From positions 62,001-126,000 of the forward strand of contig NZ_ATVH01000019.1 of assembly GCF_000420625.1 (NCBI RefSeq): DNA of 64,000 nt, written 5' to 3'. Position 1 is the stretch's first letter. Each line of letters starts with the position of its first letter. The notes beneath the pieces were generated by a model, which saw only the letters and a program-made list of their open reading frames with translations, did not search any database and was not told where the DNA came from. This document shows, piece by piece, positions 53,852-62,418 of the stretch. Source of the DNA: Fodinicurvata sediminis DSM 21159 (GTDB lineage: Bacteria > Pseudomonadota > Alphaproteobacteria > Kiloniellales > DSM-21159). The position numbers were made by a program, and so were the translations under genes.

Positions 53852-54346
53852 ATGGACAGAACGGATCAGAGCCTGATTGCAATTCGACGGATTTTCCGTG
53901 CGACGGAGATTTACGGTCGGGAGCTTGCCAAGGCGGCGGGCCTGACAGCCGTGCAGATTCGTGTGCTGCAGATCGTCGATGAAAATGGCCAGGCCACTTC
54001 GAAGGAAATTTCACAACGCATGGGGGTGGCCCAGGCCACGATGACGTCCCTGATCGATCGTCTGGTGGCCAAGGGAATGGTCGAGCGCAGGCGTTCGGAA
54101 GCCGACCGGCGGCAAACCAATATCTTCATTAGCGAAGCTGGACGCGCGGCCGTGAAGAAAGCGCCCGATCCCCTGCAGCAACGCTATGTGAAGCAGTTTA
54201 CCGCCCTGGAGGATTGGGAGCAGGCCATGATCGTGGCCTCCCTGGAGCGCGTGGCATCCATGCTGGATGCCGAGGAGATCGATGCTTCGCCTGTCCTCGA
54301 TGTGGGCGAGTTCGGATCCCGCGAACCCCGCTCCCGTGCGCGGTAG
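53852..54346 (+). CDS. ectR: MarR-family regulator of ectoine genes (EctR-like)
   Basis: A 164-residue MarR-family winged-helix protein (ITVQIRVLQIVDENGQATSKE-type helix-turn-helix around residues 30-90, and the DRLVAKGMVERRRSEADRR wing). Divergent orientation from ectABC-ask, with two palindromes between, matches the EctR1 arrangement known from methylotrophs and halophiles, where it represses ect genes at low salt. GAGGT lies before the ATG. The role is inferred from position and family. Confidence 0.85.
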   Translation: MDRTDQSLIAIRRIFRATEIYGRELAKAAGLTAVQIRVLQIVDENGQATSKEISQRMGVAQATMTSLIDRLVAKGMVERRRSEADRRQTNIFISEAGRAAVKKAPDPLQQRYVKQFTALEDWEQAMIVASLERVASMLDAEEIDASPVLDVGEFGSREPRSRAR

Positions 54347-54451
54347 GTATTGAGCCCGGAAACGGCCGAAGAGAGGCAGCGCCAACCTTGCTTCTGGTTT
54401 CGTACCAGGGGGCTCACGCGAGAGGTGCTGAGTTATATTCAGGGCCGAGGG

Positions 54452-54943
54452 TTACAGCCAACGGCGCACGCGGCTTCTGTATGCAAGGTAGGCGTCGCCG
54501 AACTTTCCTTCCAGGTAGCGTTCCTCGCGACGAATGACGCCGTAATGCATCACGGCAAGTAGCGGCACCAAAAGAATCAGGTTCCACAGGCTGTCGAACA
54601 GCAGTGCAATGGCAAGGTATAGCCCTGTCATGCCCAGGTACATGGGATTGCGTGTGTAGCCATAGATGCCGTCGGTGACGATTGCGGTCGAGCTGTGCCA
54701 GGGCTCCACCGGGGTGCCGGCTCGCCGGAACCTCAACAGGCCCATAGCGATGACGAGACAGGCAATGACGGCAAGCAGGGCTCCTGCCAGATAGCGGGGC
54801 AGGGGTGGCAGGCCCGTGGCAAGCGGTAGAACCAGACTCTCAAACCCAAACCCGAGGCCAAGCGCCACTGCGAAGATCAGGGGAGGAGGGGCGATCACGC
54901 CGGCCGTATCCCGGTGTTGGGAACTGTTCGTCGACCGGGACAT
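54452..54943 (-). CDS. small membrane methyltransferase, isoprenylcysteine/PEMT-type
   Basis: A 163-residue integral membrane protein of the isoprenylcysteine carboxyl methyltransferase-like family. Four or five helices are predicted. The family motif GIYGYTRNPMYLGM lies near residues 92-105 and the C-terminal EERYLEGKFGDAY follows. Its true substrate is unknown; bacterial members often methylate lipids or small molecules. AAGGAG precedes the ATG. It is convergent with ectR and divergent from the next TRAP operon. Confidence 0.85.
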   Translation of the reverse strand: MSRSTNSSQHRDTAGVIAPPPLIFAVALGLGFGFESLVLPLATGLPPLPRYLAGALLAVIACLVIAMGLLRFRRAGTPVEPWHSSTAIVTDGIYGYTRNPMYLGMTGLYLAIALLFDSLWNLILLVPLLAVMHYGVIRREERYLEGKFGDAYLAYRSRVRRWL

Positions 54944-55189
54944 GGAAGAAACTCCTTACAGCTGTGTGGTTCCTTCAAGAATGGGTTGTGCTGTCCGGGT
55001 TCACAAGGCCTGCCGGCAGGTCTTTTATAAAGTCGGCTGGCCCTTGCGCAGTCTGGCAAAGCTTACCTGATGAAGTGTTCATGAAGGGTTGTTATAGTGC
55101 CTCCTTCCACGCGGCCAGGGCGCCGTTCCCGCATGGCGTTGGATCCGCGGCAGACCATCAAGAAGTCATATAAAATGGGAGGATATATC

Positions 55190-56191
55190 ATGAAAACAGC
55201 ATTTGCCCGTACGACACACCGTCTTGGGCTTGCCGGCGTTTCGCTGGTTGCGCTGACCGGCCTTTCCCTCAGCGCCCAGGCGCAACAGACCATCACCGTT
55301 GGTCACGCCATCTCCGACGATTCACACTATTCCGTTGGCGTGGATGCCTTTGCCGAGAAGTTGGCCGAATTGAGCGACGGCGCCTTTACTGTGGACGAAC
55401 AGCCTTCGGGTGCGCTGGGTGGCGAGCGCGACATGATCGAAGGCCTGCAGATCGGCACGCTGGATGCGGTCATTAACTCGACCGGTCCCCTGGGCAATTT
55501 CGTGCCCGAGACCTATGTCCTGGACCTGCCCTTCTTGTTCCGCGACTACGACCATGCTCGCTGTGTCCTGGATGGCGAGATTGGTCAGAACCTCCTCGAC
55601 AAGGTCGGGGAGAATGACTTGGTGGGCCTGGCCTGGACCGAGAACGGCTTTCGCCACATGACGAACAACCAGCGCGAAATTCACACTCCGGAAGATGCCG
55701 CCGGCCTGAAGGTCCGCACCATGGAGAACGAAATGCACATGGCGGCGTTTGAGGAAATCGACGTGCAGCCCACACCCATGGCCTTCCCCGAGCTCTTCAC
55801 GGCCCTGCAGCAGGGTACGGTCGACGGTCAGGAAAACCCCATTTCCGTGATCCTGACCAGCAACATGTGGGAGGTTCAGGATCACCTGTCGCTGACCGGT
55901 CATGTCTACTCCCCGGCGATTATGCTGGCATCGCCGGTGCTATGGGACGGCTTGAGCGAGGAAGAGCGTGGCTGGTTCATCGAGGCCGCCCAGGCCGGGG
56001 CCGAAGCCACGCGCAGCATGGTGTCCCGTCTTGAGACCGAAGGGGTCGAGGAGTTGAAGGAAAAGGGCATGACGGTGGTCGAGGATGTCGACACCAGCGT
56101 GTTCCAGGAGGCCGTTGAGCCTTCCTATTCCGTCTATACCGACGAGCACGGCAGCGAGATGCTGAACCGGATTCGCAACAGCGATTGCTAA
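55190..56191 (+). CDS. TRAP transporter substrate-binding protein (DctP type), second system
   Basis: A 333-residue periplasmic binding protein with a signal peptide (cut near residue 32, SAQAQ). The DctP pattern is clear, including LKVRTMEN with the carboxylate-binding Arg and QGTVDGQENP. GGGAGG lies ahead of the ATG. A 13-bp hairpin follows before the Q gene. Ligand unknown; there is no catabolic gene nearby except an aldo/keto reductase. Confidence 0.93.
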   Translation: MKTAFARTTHRLGLAGVSLVALTGLSLSAQAQQTITVGHAISDDSHYSVGVDAFAEKLAELSDGAFTVDEQPSGALGGERDMIEGLQIGTLDAVINSTGPLGNFVPETYVLDLPFLFRDYDHARCVLDGEIGQNLLDKVGENDLVGLAWTENGFRHMTNNQREIHTPEDAAGLKVRTMENEMHMAAFEEIDVQPTPMAFPELFTALQQGTVDGQENPISVILTSNMWEVQDHLSLTGHVYSPAIMLASPVLWDGLSEEERGWFIEAAQAGAEATRSMVSRLETEGVEELKEKGMTVVEDVDTSVFQEAVEPSYSVYTDEHGSEMLNRIRNSDC

Positions 56192-56205
56192 GCTCTGTCT
56201 CACAC

Positions 56206-56237
56206 AGCCCACCCCGGATCCTGTTCCGGGGTGGGCT
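56206..56237 (+). terminator. intra-operon hairpin after the second TRAP binding protein
   Basis: A 13-bp perfect stem (AGCCCACCCCGGA with TCCGGGGTGGGCT, 6-nt loop) in the gap between the DctP-type and DctQ-type genes. No T-run follows, so it is more likely an mRNA-stabilising 3' end or attenuator than a terminator. Confidence 0.75.
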
Positions 56238-56257
56238 AGTCCGGGAAACATGACTTC

Positions 56258-56806
56258 ATGGAACGATTCCTGCGTGTTGCGGACTTCACCACACGCCTGG
56301 CGTTGGTGGTGGCAGTGGCCATGCTGGTTGTCGCGGCTGCCAGCGGATTCTATCAGGTGCTGACCCGTTTCGTCTTTAATGCGCCCTCGACCTGGTCCGA
56401 GGTCCTGACGCGCTCGGCCATGATCTGGTGCGTCTTCCTGGCCATGGCGGCCTGTTTCCGCTGGGGTTACATGATGGCGGTCGAGGTGATTTACCAGCTA
56501 GTGTCCCGGCGATTGCTGCTGCTGGTCGAGATTCTGGTCGCCGTGGCCTGCCTGCTAGTGCTCTGGATCCTGCTGTATTACGGCATCGCCATGACCCTGC
56601 GTGTCAGCAGCCAGACCCTGTCGGGCCTCTATATCTCGATTGCCTGGATCTATGCCGCCATTCCCGTGGGCGCGGCCTTTTCCATTCTGGCCGTCATGGC
56701 GCGTCTGTTGGCCCAATTGACCGGACGTGAGCCATTGGGCCGCACACGGGACGAAACCTTGGATGAGGCGGAAACCAGGAGTGAACAGGAAGGCAAGCGC
56801 GCATGA
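56258..56806 (+). CDS. TRAP transporter small permease (DctQ type), second system
   Basis: A 182-residue four-helix membrane protein with the DctQ pattern (FVFNAPSTWSEVLTR and YISIAWIYAAIPVGAA). Its stop overlaps the large permease start (ATGA). The charged C-terminal tail is longer than usual. Confidence 0.9.
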   Translation: MERFLRVADFTTRLALVVAVAMLVVAAASGFYQVLTRFVFNAPSTWSEVLTRSAMIWCVFLAMAACFRWGYMMAVEVIYQLVSRRLLLLVEILVAVACLLVLWILLYYGIAMTLRVSSQTLSGLYISIAWIYAAIPVGAAFSILAVMARLLAQLTGREPLGRTRDETLDEAETRSEQEGKRA

Positions 56807-58077
56807 ACCTGGCGATTGCCATTTCCCTGATCCTGCTGTTCGCCTTGGGTGTGCCCGTGGCGGTTTCCATTGTCCTGGCCTCGGTCATCGGCATCGAGTT
56901 CTTCTCGCGCCTGCCACTGTTGATGGTGCCTCAGCGCATGCTGGTAGGGGTCGACAGTTTTCCCCTGATGGCCATTCCCTTCTTCATCCTGGCGGGCAAT
57001 CTGATGGCGGCCGGGGGTGTGTCGGAACGCCTGGTGGACGTGGCCAAGTCCGTGGTGGGGGGGCTGCAGGGCGGGCTGGCCATGGCCTGTGTCCTGACCT
57101 GCATGATGTTTGCCGCGGTTTCGGGTTCAAGCGTGGCGACCACCTTCGCCATTGGCTCGATCCTGATTCCGGCCATGGTGCGCCATGACTACCCCAGGCC
57201 GCTGGCGGCCTCGATCCAGGCATCGTCCTCGGAACTGGGAGTCCTGATCCCGCCTTCGATCCCGCTGATTCTCTATGGCGTCAGCACCGATACCTCGATC
57301 GGACGGCTGTTCATCGCCGGAATCGGACCGGGCTTGCTGATCGGCGGGGCCTTGCTGACCTTTCTCTATATCTTCTGCCGAATCCGCGGCTATGGCCTGC
57401 GCGACCGCGAGGACCGCTCCTCCTTCCCGCGCGCCTTCCGCCGGGCCTGGGCGGCCCTGCTGATGCCGGTGGTGGTCATCGGCGGCATCTACGGCGGCGT
57501 CTTCACGCCGACCGAAGCTTCGGCCGTGGCGGTGGTCTATGCCTTGATTGTCGGCGGGCTGGTGTATCGCGAGCTGGGCTGGCGTGATCTCTGGCCGGTT
57601 CTGCGCAAGAGCGTCATTTCAACGGCAACGGTGATGCTGATCATTGCAGCGGCGGCGCTGTTCAGCTTCCTCATCAGCCGCTCCGGACTGCCGTCCGAGG
57701 TTGCCGGCTGGGTGACGGAGGTCTTCGACAGCCCGGTCACCTTCCTGTTGGCGGTCAACGTCATGCTGTTGATCATCGGCATGTTCGTGGAAACGTCAGC
57801 GGCGATTCTGGTATTGGCGCCGATCTTCACGCCGATTGCGGTTCAGTACGGCATCGATCCGGTACACTTCGGCCTGATCGTCGTGGTGAACCTGGCGCTG
57901 GGCATGTTCACGCCGCCCTTGGGCGTCAATCTTTTCGCCGCCTGTGCCGTGGCCAACCTGTCCATCGACAAGCTGATCCCCTGGCTGATGCGCTTCGTCC
58001 TGGTGGTTCTGGCCTGCCTGATGGCGATCACCTATCTGCCCTGGATCTCTCTGGGGCTGGTGGACCTGCTCTACTGA
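56803..58077 (+). CDS. TRAP transporter large permease (DctM type), second system
   Basis: A 424-residue transport subunit with about 12 hydrophobic segments. It shows DctM signatures: SGSSVATTFAIGSI, GVLIPPSIPLILYG, GGIYGGVFTPTEASAVA and the LGMFTPPLGVN loop. It completes the 55190 operon and is convergent with the aldo/keto reductase. Confidence 0.94.
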   Translation: MNLAIAISLILLFALGVPVAVSIVLASVIGIEFFSRLPLLMVPQRMLVGVDSFPLMAIPFFILAGNLMAAGGVSERLVDVAKSVVGGLQGGLAMACVLTCMMFAAVSGSSVATTFAIGSILIPAMVRHDYPRPLAASIQASSSELGVLIPPSIPLILYGVSTDTSIGRLFIAGIGPGLLIGGALLTFLYIFCRIRGYGLRDREDRSSFPRAFRRAWAALLMPVVVIGGIYGGVFTPTEASAVAVVYALIVGGLVYRELGWRDLWPVLRKSVISTATVMLIIAAAALFSFLISRSGLPSEVAGWVTEVFDSPVTFLLAVNVMLLIIGMFVETSAAILVLAPIFTPIAVQYGIDPVHFGLIVVVNLALGMFTPPLGVNLFAACAVANLSIDKLIPWLMRFVLVVLACLMAITYLPWISLGLVDLLY

Positions 58078-58113
58078 GTTTCTGCGTGCAAGGAACTCGG
58101 AGCTTCCGTGGAT

Positions 58114-58962
58114 TCACAGGATGTCCAGGGGTTGCTTGCGACGTGGCGGCGGAAAAGCCTGGTCCAGTTCGCTCAAATCGTCCTCGCTCAACTGCAGGTC
58201 AAGCGCGGCCCGGTTTTCCTCGACATGGGCGGCCGTTCCGGCCTTTGGAATGGCAATCACGTCCTCTTGGCGCAGCAGCCAGGCGATCGCCACTTGGGCC
58301 GGGTTTGCGTCCTGCCGTGCGGCCACCCCTTGCAGGCCCGGGTTGTCCAGCATGCGCCCTTGCTCGATGGGGGAATAGGCCATGATCGGGATCTGTCGCT
58401 CGCGGCACCAGGGCTGCAAATCCCATTCTATGCCGCGGCGGGTCAGGTTGTAGAGGACCTGGTTTGTCTGCACCGCGGTGTCGTCGCGCAGTGCCATCAA
58501 CTCCTCCATGTCCGAAACGTCGAAATTGCTCACACCCCAGTGGCGGATCTTGCCGGCCGTGACCAGTTCCTCGAAGGCCTCGATGGTTTCCCGCAGGGGC
58601 GTTCCGCCGCGCCAGTGGAGCAGGTAGAGGTCGAGGCGATCCGTTCCCAGTCGCTCCAGGCTGCGTTCGCAGGCCTTGATGGTGCCTTGCTTGCTGGCAT
58701 TGCTCGGCAATACCTTGCTGACTAGGAAAACCTCGTCGCGCTGCCCGGCGACCGCCTCGCCGACAAGCTGCTCGGAAGCCCCGTTGCCATACATCTCCGC
58801 TGTGTCGATCAGGGTGAGGCCCAGGTCAATGCCACGGCGCAGGGCCCCAATTTCCTCCTCGCGTGAACGTAAGCCATCACCCATGTACCAGGTGCCCTGA
58901 CCCAGGGCCGGGACCATTTCACCGGAGGGGAGGGTGCGGGTTCGGATAGCGGAGTTGGGCAC
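58114..58962 (-). CDS. aldo/keto reductase
   Basis: A 282-residue NADPH-dependent TIM-barrel oxidoreductase. The tetrad is visible: LIDTAEMYGNG (Asp and Tyr), VSKVLP (Lys) and LLHWRG (His). The C-terminus has PKAGTAAHVEEN, a cofactor-binding loop. The start is GTG at 58962, backed by an excellent AAGGAG. It resembles the 2,5-diketo-gluconate reductase branch. Substrate unknown. Confidence 0.9.
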   Translation of the reverse strand: MPNSAIRTRTLPSGEMVPALGQGTWYMGDGLRSREEEIGALRRGIDLGLTLIDTAEMYGNGASEQLVGEAVAGQRDEVFLVSKVLPSNASKQGTIKACERSLERLGTDRLDLYLLHWRGGTPLRETIEAFEELVTAGKIRHWGVSNFDVSDMEELMALRDDTAVQTNQVLYNLTRRGIEWDLQPWCRERQIPIMAYSPIEQGRMLDNPGLQGVAARQDANPAQVAIAWLLRQEDVIAIPKAGTAAHVEENRAALDLQLSEDDLSELDQAFPPPRRKQPLDIL

Positions 58963-59283
58963 GGCAGTTCTCCTTCAGGCATTGCATATGGAGCGAGGTC
59001 AGCTCGAGGCTATCTGCAGCCTTCAGATGTGCCAAGACTACGATGCTGCTGCATCAGCCCAAACATTTCCCACAGCGCACAATAATGATTTCTGGCTCTG
59101 AACGTAGTTCTCCAGAGCGGAAAGATGATAGCTTCCATATAGGGAGTGCACTGCATTTTGATGACTTTTCACCAGGGCCCGACTTTCAGTCGTATGACGG
59201 AATTTTATTGGTTTGGAGTTAGAAATCGAAAGCAGAGCCTTGGAGGCCCAAGAGCACATTTGGGAGCAGCGGGAGATTCAAGG
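58963..59283. other. 321-bp intergenic region before the AT-rich aldolase-family gene
   Basis: No gene, RNA or clear terminator is visible. The reading frame of the next gene is open upstream to 59146, but the added 46 residues show no family likeness. The base composition drops steadily towards the downstream gene. No att site or flanking direct repeat was spotted by eye. Confidence 0.5.
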
Positions 59284-60411
59284 ATGTATCATACCGATAA
59301 TTATAAAAATAATATTACAGGGCGTTCCATTTTAGATATTCTTACTCCTGATCTTGTAGTCATGGAGGAAGCATTCAATAAGAATATGGCTCATTTTAGG
59401 AGTATAGTATCCAACAGGATATCTCATAGGCCGCACTGTAAGATGCACAAGTCCTCCATAATTGCACAGAAGCAATTAAAGGAAGGAAATTCAAAGGGGG
59501 TTTGCTGCCAGACACTGTCAGAAGCTGAAGTTCTTTCGGAGAATGGTATAAAAGATATTTTCATAACAAATCAAATAGTTAATAAAAATAAAATAAATAT
59601 ACTTTCTGAATTAAATAAATACAGTTATATAAAAATATGTGTGGATAATGCCAATAACATAAAAGATATAAATGAGATTTCCAAAAATAAAGGAATTAGA
59701 ATTGACTTGATGATCGAGATAAATTGCGGCGGAGGTCGGTGTGGAGTGAACTCCTACGATGAGTTTCATGGTCAATATAAACTTATTGAAGAAATGGAAC
59801 ATGTGAATTTCAAAGGGGTCCAAGCATACAATGGTTCAAGCCAGCATGTTTATGAAAGAGAGGAGCGTCATAGGGAGTCCGAGAGGACTTACAGTATGAT
59901 AAGAGAATATCTGAGGTGTCTCGATAAAGAGAACCATGAAGATATAGAAATCAGCGGAGGGGGAACGGGAACGCTCGAATTCGATATTGAGAGTGGGCTC
60001 TTTACGGAAACCCAGGCTGGGTCATACCTCTTCATGGATATGGATTATGCGCGCGTAGCCGGTGATTCGGAAAAAGGGGTAGGGGGATTTGATAATTCCC
60101 TATTCGTAATCACGAGCGTGATCAGCAAGCCAAGTCCGGAGATCGCTGTTTGTGATGCGGGTCTTAAGTCTCACTCGGTGGATAGCGGCTATCCACTTGT
60201 GCATGGTGATACGGGGCTGACAGTAATCGGCGTGTCGGACAATCATTGTGTCGTAAAGGATGAGAGCAATTCATTGAATATAAACGACAGGATTTTGTTG
60301 ATACCCGGTCATTGCGACCCGACTTGCAATCTCTACGACAGATATTTGATTATAAATAATGATGCTGTGAGCGACATATGGGACATAGATGCAAGGGGCA
60401 GAAACATCTAA
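59284..60411 (+). CDS. D-threonine aldolase / D-hydroxyaspartate aldolase-family PLP enzyme, AT-rich
   Basis: A 375-residue fold-III PLP enzyme of the D-threonine aldolase group. The PLP lysine is Lys53 in RPHCKMHK. GVCCQTLSEAEVL and the metal site PGHCDPTCNLYD (His343, Asp345) are hallmark sequences. The ATG at 59284 (with GGGAGA upstream) is chosen over 59146. Base composition is unlike its neighbours: 6 of 60 bases are G or C at 59581-59640, but 34 of 60 at 60181-60240, and the codons are rich in AAA, ATA and AAT. This suggests recent transfer. The substrate, D-threonine, D-serine or 3-hydroxyaspartate, cannot be fixed from sequence. Confidence 0.87.
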   Translation: MYHTDNYKNNITGRSILDILTPDLVVMEEAFNKNMAHFRSIVSNRISHRPHCKMHKSSIIAQKQLKEGNSKGVCCQTLSEAEVLSENGIKDIFITNQIVNKNKINILSELNKYSYIKICVDNANNIKDINEISKNKGIRIDLMIEINCGGGRCGVNSYDEFHGQYKLIEEMEHVNFKGVQAYNGSSQHVYEREERHRESERTYSMIREYLRCLDKENHEDIEISGGGTGTLEFDIESGLFTETQAGSYLFMDMDYARVAGDSEKGVGGFDNSLFVITSVISKPSPEIAVCDAGLKSHSVDSGYPLVHGDTGLTVIGVSDNHCVVKDESNSLNINDRILLIPGHCDPTCNLYDRYLIINNDAVSDIWDIDARGRNI

Positions 60412-60675
60412 AGACAAGGTTCGAGAAGGGGTTCTGCTGCCGCGGCTGAAGTCCAAGCTGACTTAATGGACACAATGCAGGGACATCCCTTCATTGGTCT
60501 TTGCTCCTATAGAAGCAGCGTCCGGTGTAGTGATCGCGCGCCTCGATGGTTCCGAAAACCCCTATGGTGGCAAAACCGGAAAGACAGGATTGTGACAAAT
60601 CCATCTGATGGTGCTAGCATACGGAAAACAAACGAAAACGATATGAACCCATCTCACCAAACAGGGGGAGCAGAA

Positions 60676-61752
60676 ATGAAATACTGGTCAACACGGATTC
60701 TTACGGGTGCAATCGCCGCCACGGCAATGACGATGGCCGGATCCGCCCAGGCGCAAGAATATGAAATGGCGATCGCGACAATCGTGCCCGAAGATCTGAC
60801 TAATAACGAGATCTATCCTGGCCTCATCCATTTCAAGAACCTGGTGGAAACACGCACCGGAGGTGATGTCGCCGTGGAGGTCTTCGGCGGTTCCCAGCTC
60901 GGCTCAGAGGTCGAGACCGGCTCCCAGGTCCAGTCGGGCGGTCAGGCGCTTCAGTCGACGGTGATGTCCTCGGGTGCCATGTCTTCCTTCTACGACAAAT
61001 ATCAGGCAGTTACCACGCCCTTCCTGTTCGAGAACTGGCGCCAAGCCTGGACTTTCTTCGATGGTGAATGGTTTGCCGACTTCATGGAAGGGGCCATCGA
61101 GGCCGCTGATATGCGCTATCTCGGCACATTCGATGATGGCGGCGGTTTCGTCGCCTTCACCAACAACGAGCGCCTGATCAAGACGGTTGAGGATCTCGAG
61201 GGCCTCAACATCCGCGTCGAGGAGAATCCTGCACACATCGCCACGATGGATGCCATGGGAGCCTCTGCGACACCATTGCCCTGGGGCGAGGTCCAGACCG
61301 CCTTGGAGACCGGACTGGCCGATGGTCAGTTCAATGCACCGGTCGTCAACACGGCTTTTAACCTCGATGACGTGACGGACTACACGACGCTGACCGGTCA
61401 TGTGTACAACACGCAGACCTGGATGGTCAGCGAGACCTGGTATCAGAGCCTGCCCGAGGAGTATCAGCGGATCATCACCCATGCGGCCCAGGAGGCGATC
61501 CAACTCGCACACGGCACCTCCGGCGCCCTGGCGACGGCGAGCTGGCAGGAATCCTGCGAGATTTTCGAGGAATGCTACGTCATGCCCGCCGAGGAGCGGC
61601 AAAAGATGGCGGATATGGCACGTCCCGCCTGGAAAGAGTGGATCGTCAACGATTTCGGTCTCGAGGAGTCGCTCATTGACGAGCTTTGGGCCGAGGTCGA
61701 TCGTGTCGGCGAAGAACTGAAGGAGCAGGACTACCAACGTTACGGACAATAA
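60676..61752 (+). CDS. TRAP transporter substrate-binding protein (DctP type), third system
   Basis: A 358-residue periplasmic binding protein with a signal peptide (cut near residue 25, SAQAQE). The DctP pattern includes NIRVEENPAH with the ligand-contacting Arg and ETGLADGQFNAPV. GGGGGAG lies ahead of the ATG; an in-frame start at 60466 was rejected since it adds 70 unlike residues. Normal GC content returns here, which places the end of the AT-rich patch before this gene. It may transport the substrate of the upstream aldolase or the downstream aminotransferase; this is inference. Confidence 0.92.
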   Translation: MKYWSTRILTGAIAATAMTMAGSAQAQEYEMAIATIVPEDLTNNEIYPGLIHFKNLVETRTGGDVAVEVFGGSQLGSEVETGSQVQSGGQALQSTVMSSGAMSSFYDKYQAVTTPFLFENWRQAWTFFDGEWFADFMEGAIEAADMRYLGTFDDGGGFVAFTNNERLIKTVEDLEGLNIRVEENPAHIATMDAMGASATPLPWGEVQTALETGLADGQFNAPVVNTAFNLDDVTDYTTLTGHVYNTQTWMVSETWYQSLPEEYQRIITHAAQEAIQLAHGTSGALATASWQESCEIFEECYVMPAEERQKMADMARPAWKEWIVNDFGLEESLIDELWAEVDRVGEELKEQDYQRYGQ

Positions 61753-61807
61753 TCCGTGTGTCGGTCTCCTTGCACTTGAACTTCCATGCGACGGCACAAA
61801 GTGCCGG

Positions 61808-61839
61808 GCCGGATGCGCGTTATGGATCGCGCATCCGGC
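61808..61839 (+). terminator. intra-operon hairpin after the third TRAP binding protein
   Basis: A perfect 12-bp stem (GCCGGATGCGCG with CGCGCATCCGGC, 8-nt loop) in the gap between the DctP-type and DctQ-type genes. It has no T-run. This is the same arrangement as at 14943 and 56206. Confidence 0.75.
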
Positions 61840-61875
61840 TAGCCTCCTTCAAAGCCTGATCCGGGGTTCTTGCCC

Positions 61876-62418
61876 ATGTCGGTTCTCAGTGTCGCCCGGC
61901 GAGTCAGCGATTGTGTCAATCACGCCGCCGTCGTTGTCTGTATTCTCTGCGTTCTTGCCATGCTGGCGATTTCCTTTATCGGCTTCCTCTACACCGTCTT
62001 TACCGGTGGCGCATTGAGCTGGACCTATTCGCTCGCGCGCATCTTCCTGCCCTGGATCGGCCTGATATCGACAACGATCGCCTTGTACTGGGGAGAGCAC
62101 GTAGCGATGACCCTGTTCGTCAGGCTGCTTCCCGAACCTCTGGTCAAGGTGGCCGCGATCATCTGTCTGGTGGTCATCGCCATCTTTGCCTTGATGATGA
62201 TCTGGTATGGCTGGCAATTCTTCATCAACGCGCGGCAGACCTACATGGTCTCCCACATGATCCAGATTCCCCAATATTTCACAGCCATCGCGGTTCCTCT
62301 CACCGGGATTGTCACCCTTATCCACCTTGTGCGCGGCTTCGACCTGCTCGAGCACTTCGTCACCGTTGAAGACGTCACCCAGCAGGCGATCCGCGAGCAG
62401 CAGGCGGAGGACGTGTGA
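61876..62418 (+). CDS. TRAP transporter small permease (DctQ type), third system
   Basis: A 180-residue membrane protein with four predicted helices (about 15-40, 52-75, 88-110, 130-155). Start at the ATG 61876; a TTG at 61870 is also in frame. The stop overlaps the next ATG. Confidence 0.88.
   Translation: MSVLSVARRVSDCVNHAAVVVCILCVLAMLAISFIGFLYTVFTGGALSWTYSLARIFLPWIGLISTTIALYWGEHVAMTLFVRLLPEPLVKVAAIICLVVIAIFALMMIWYGWQFFINARQTYMVSHMIQIPQYFTAIAVPLTGIVTLIHLVRGFDLLEHFVTVEDVTQQAIREQQAEDV

Noticed and set aside
59146-59283. 46-residue N-terminal extension of the aldolase-family gene
   Set aside because: No likeness to the family; a good ribosome site precedes the ATG at 59284 instead.
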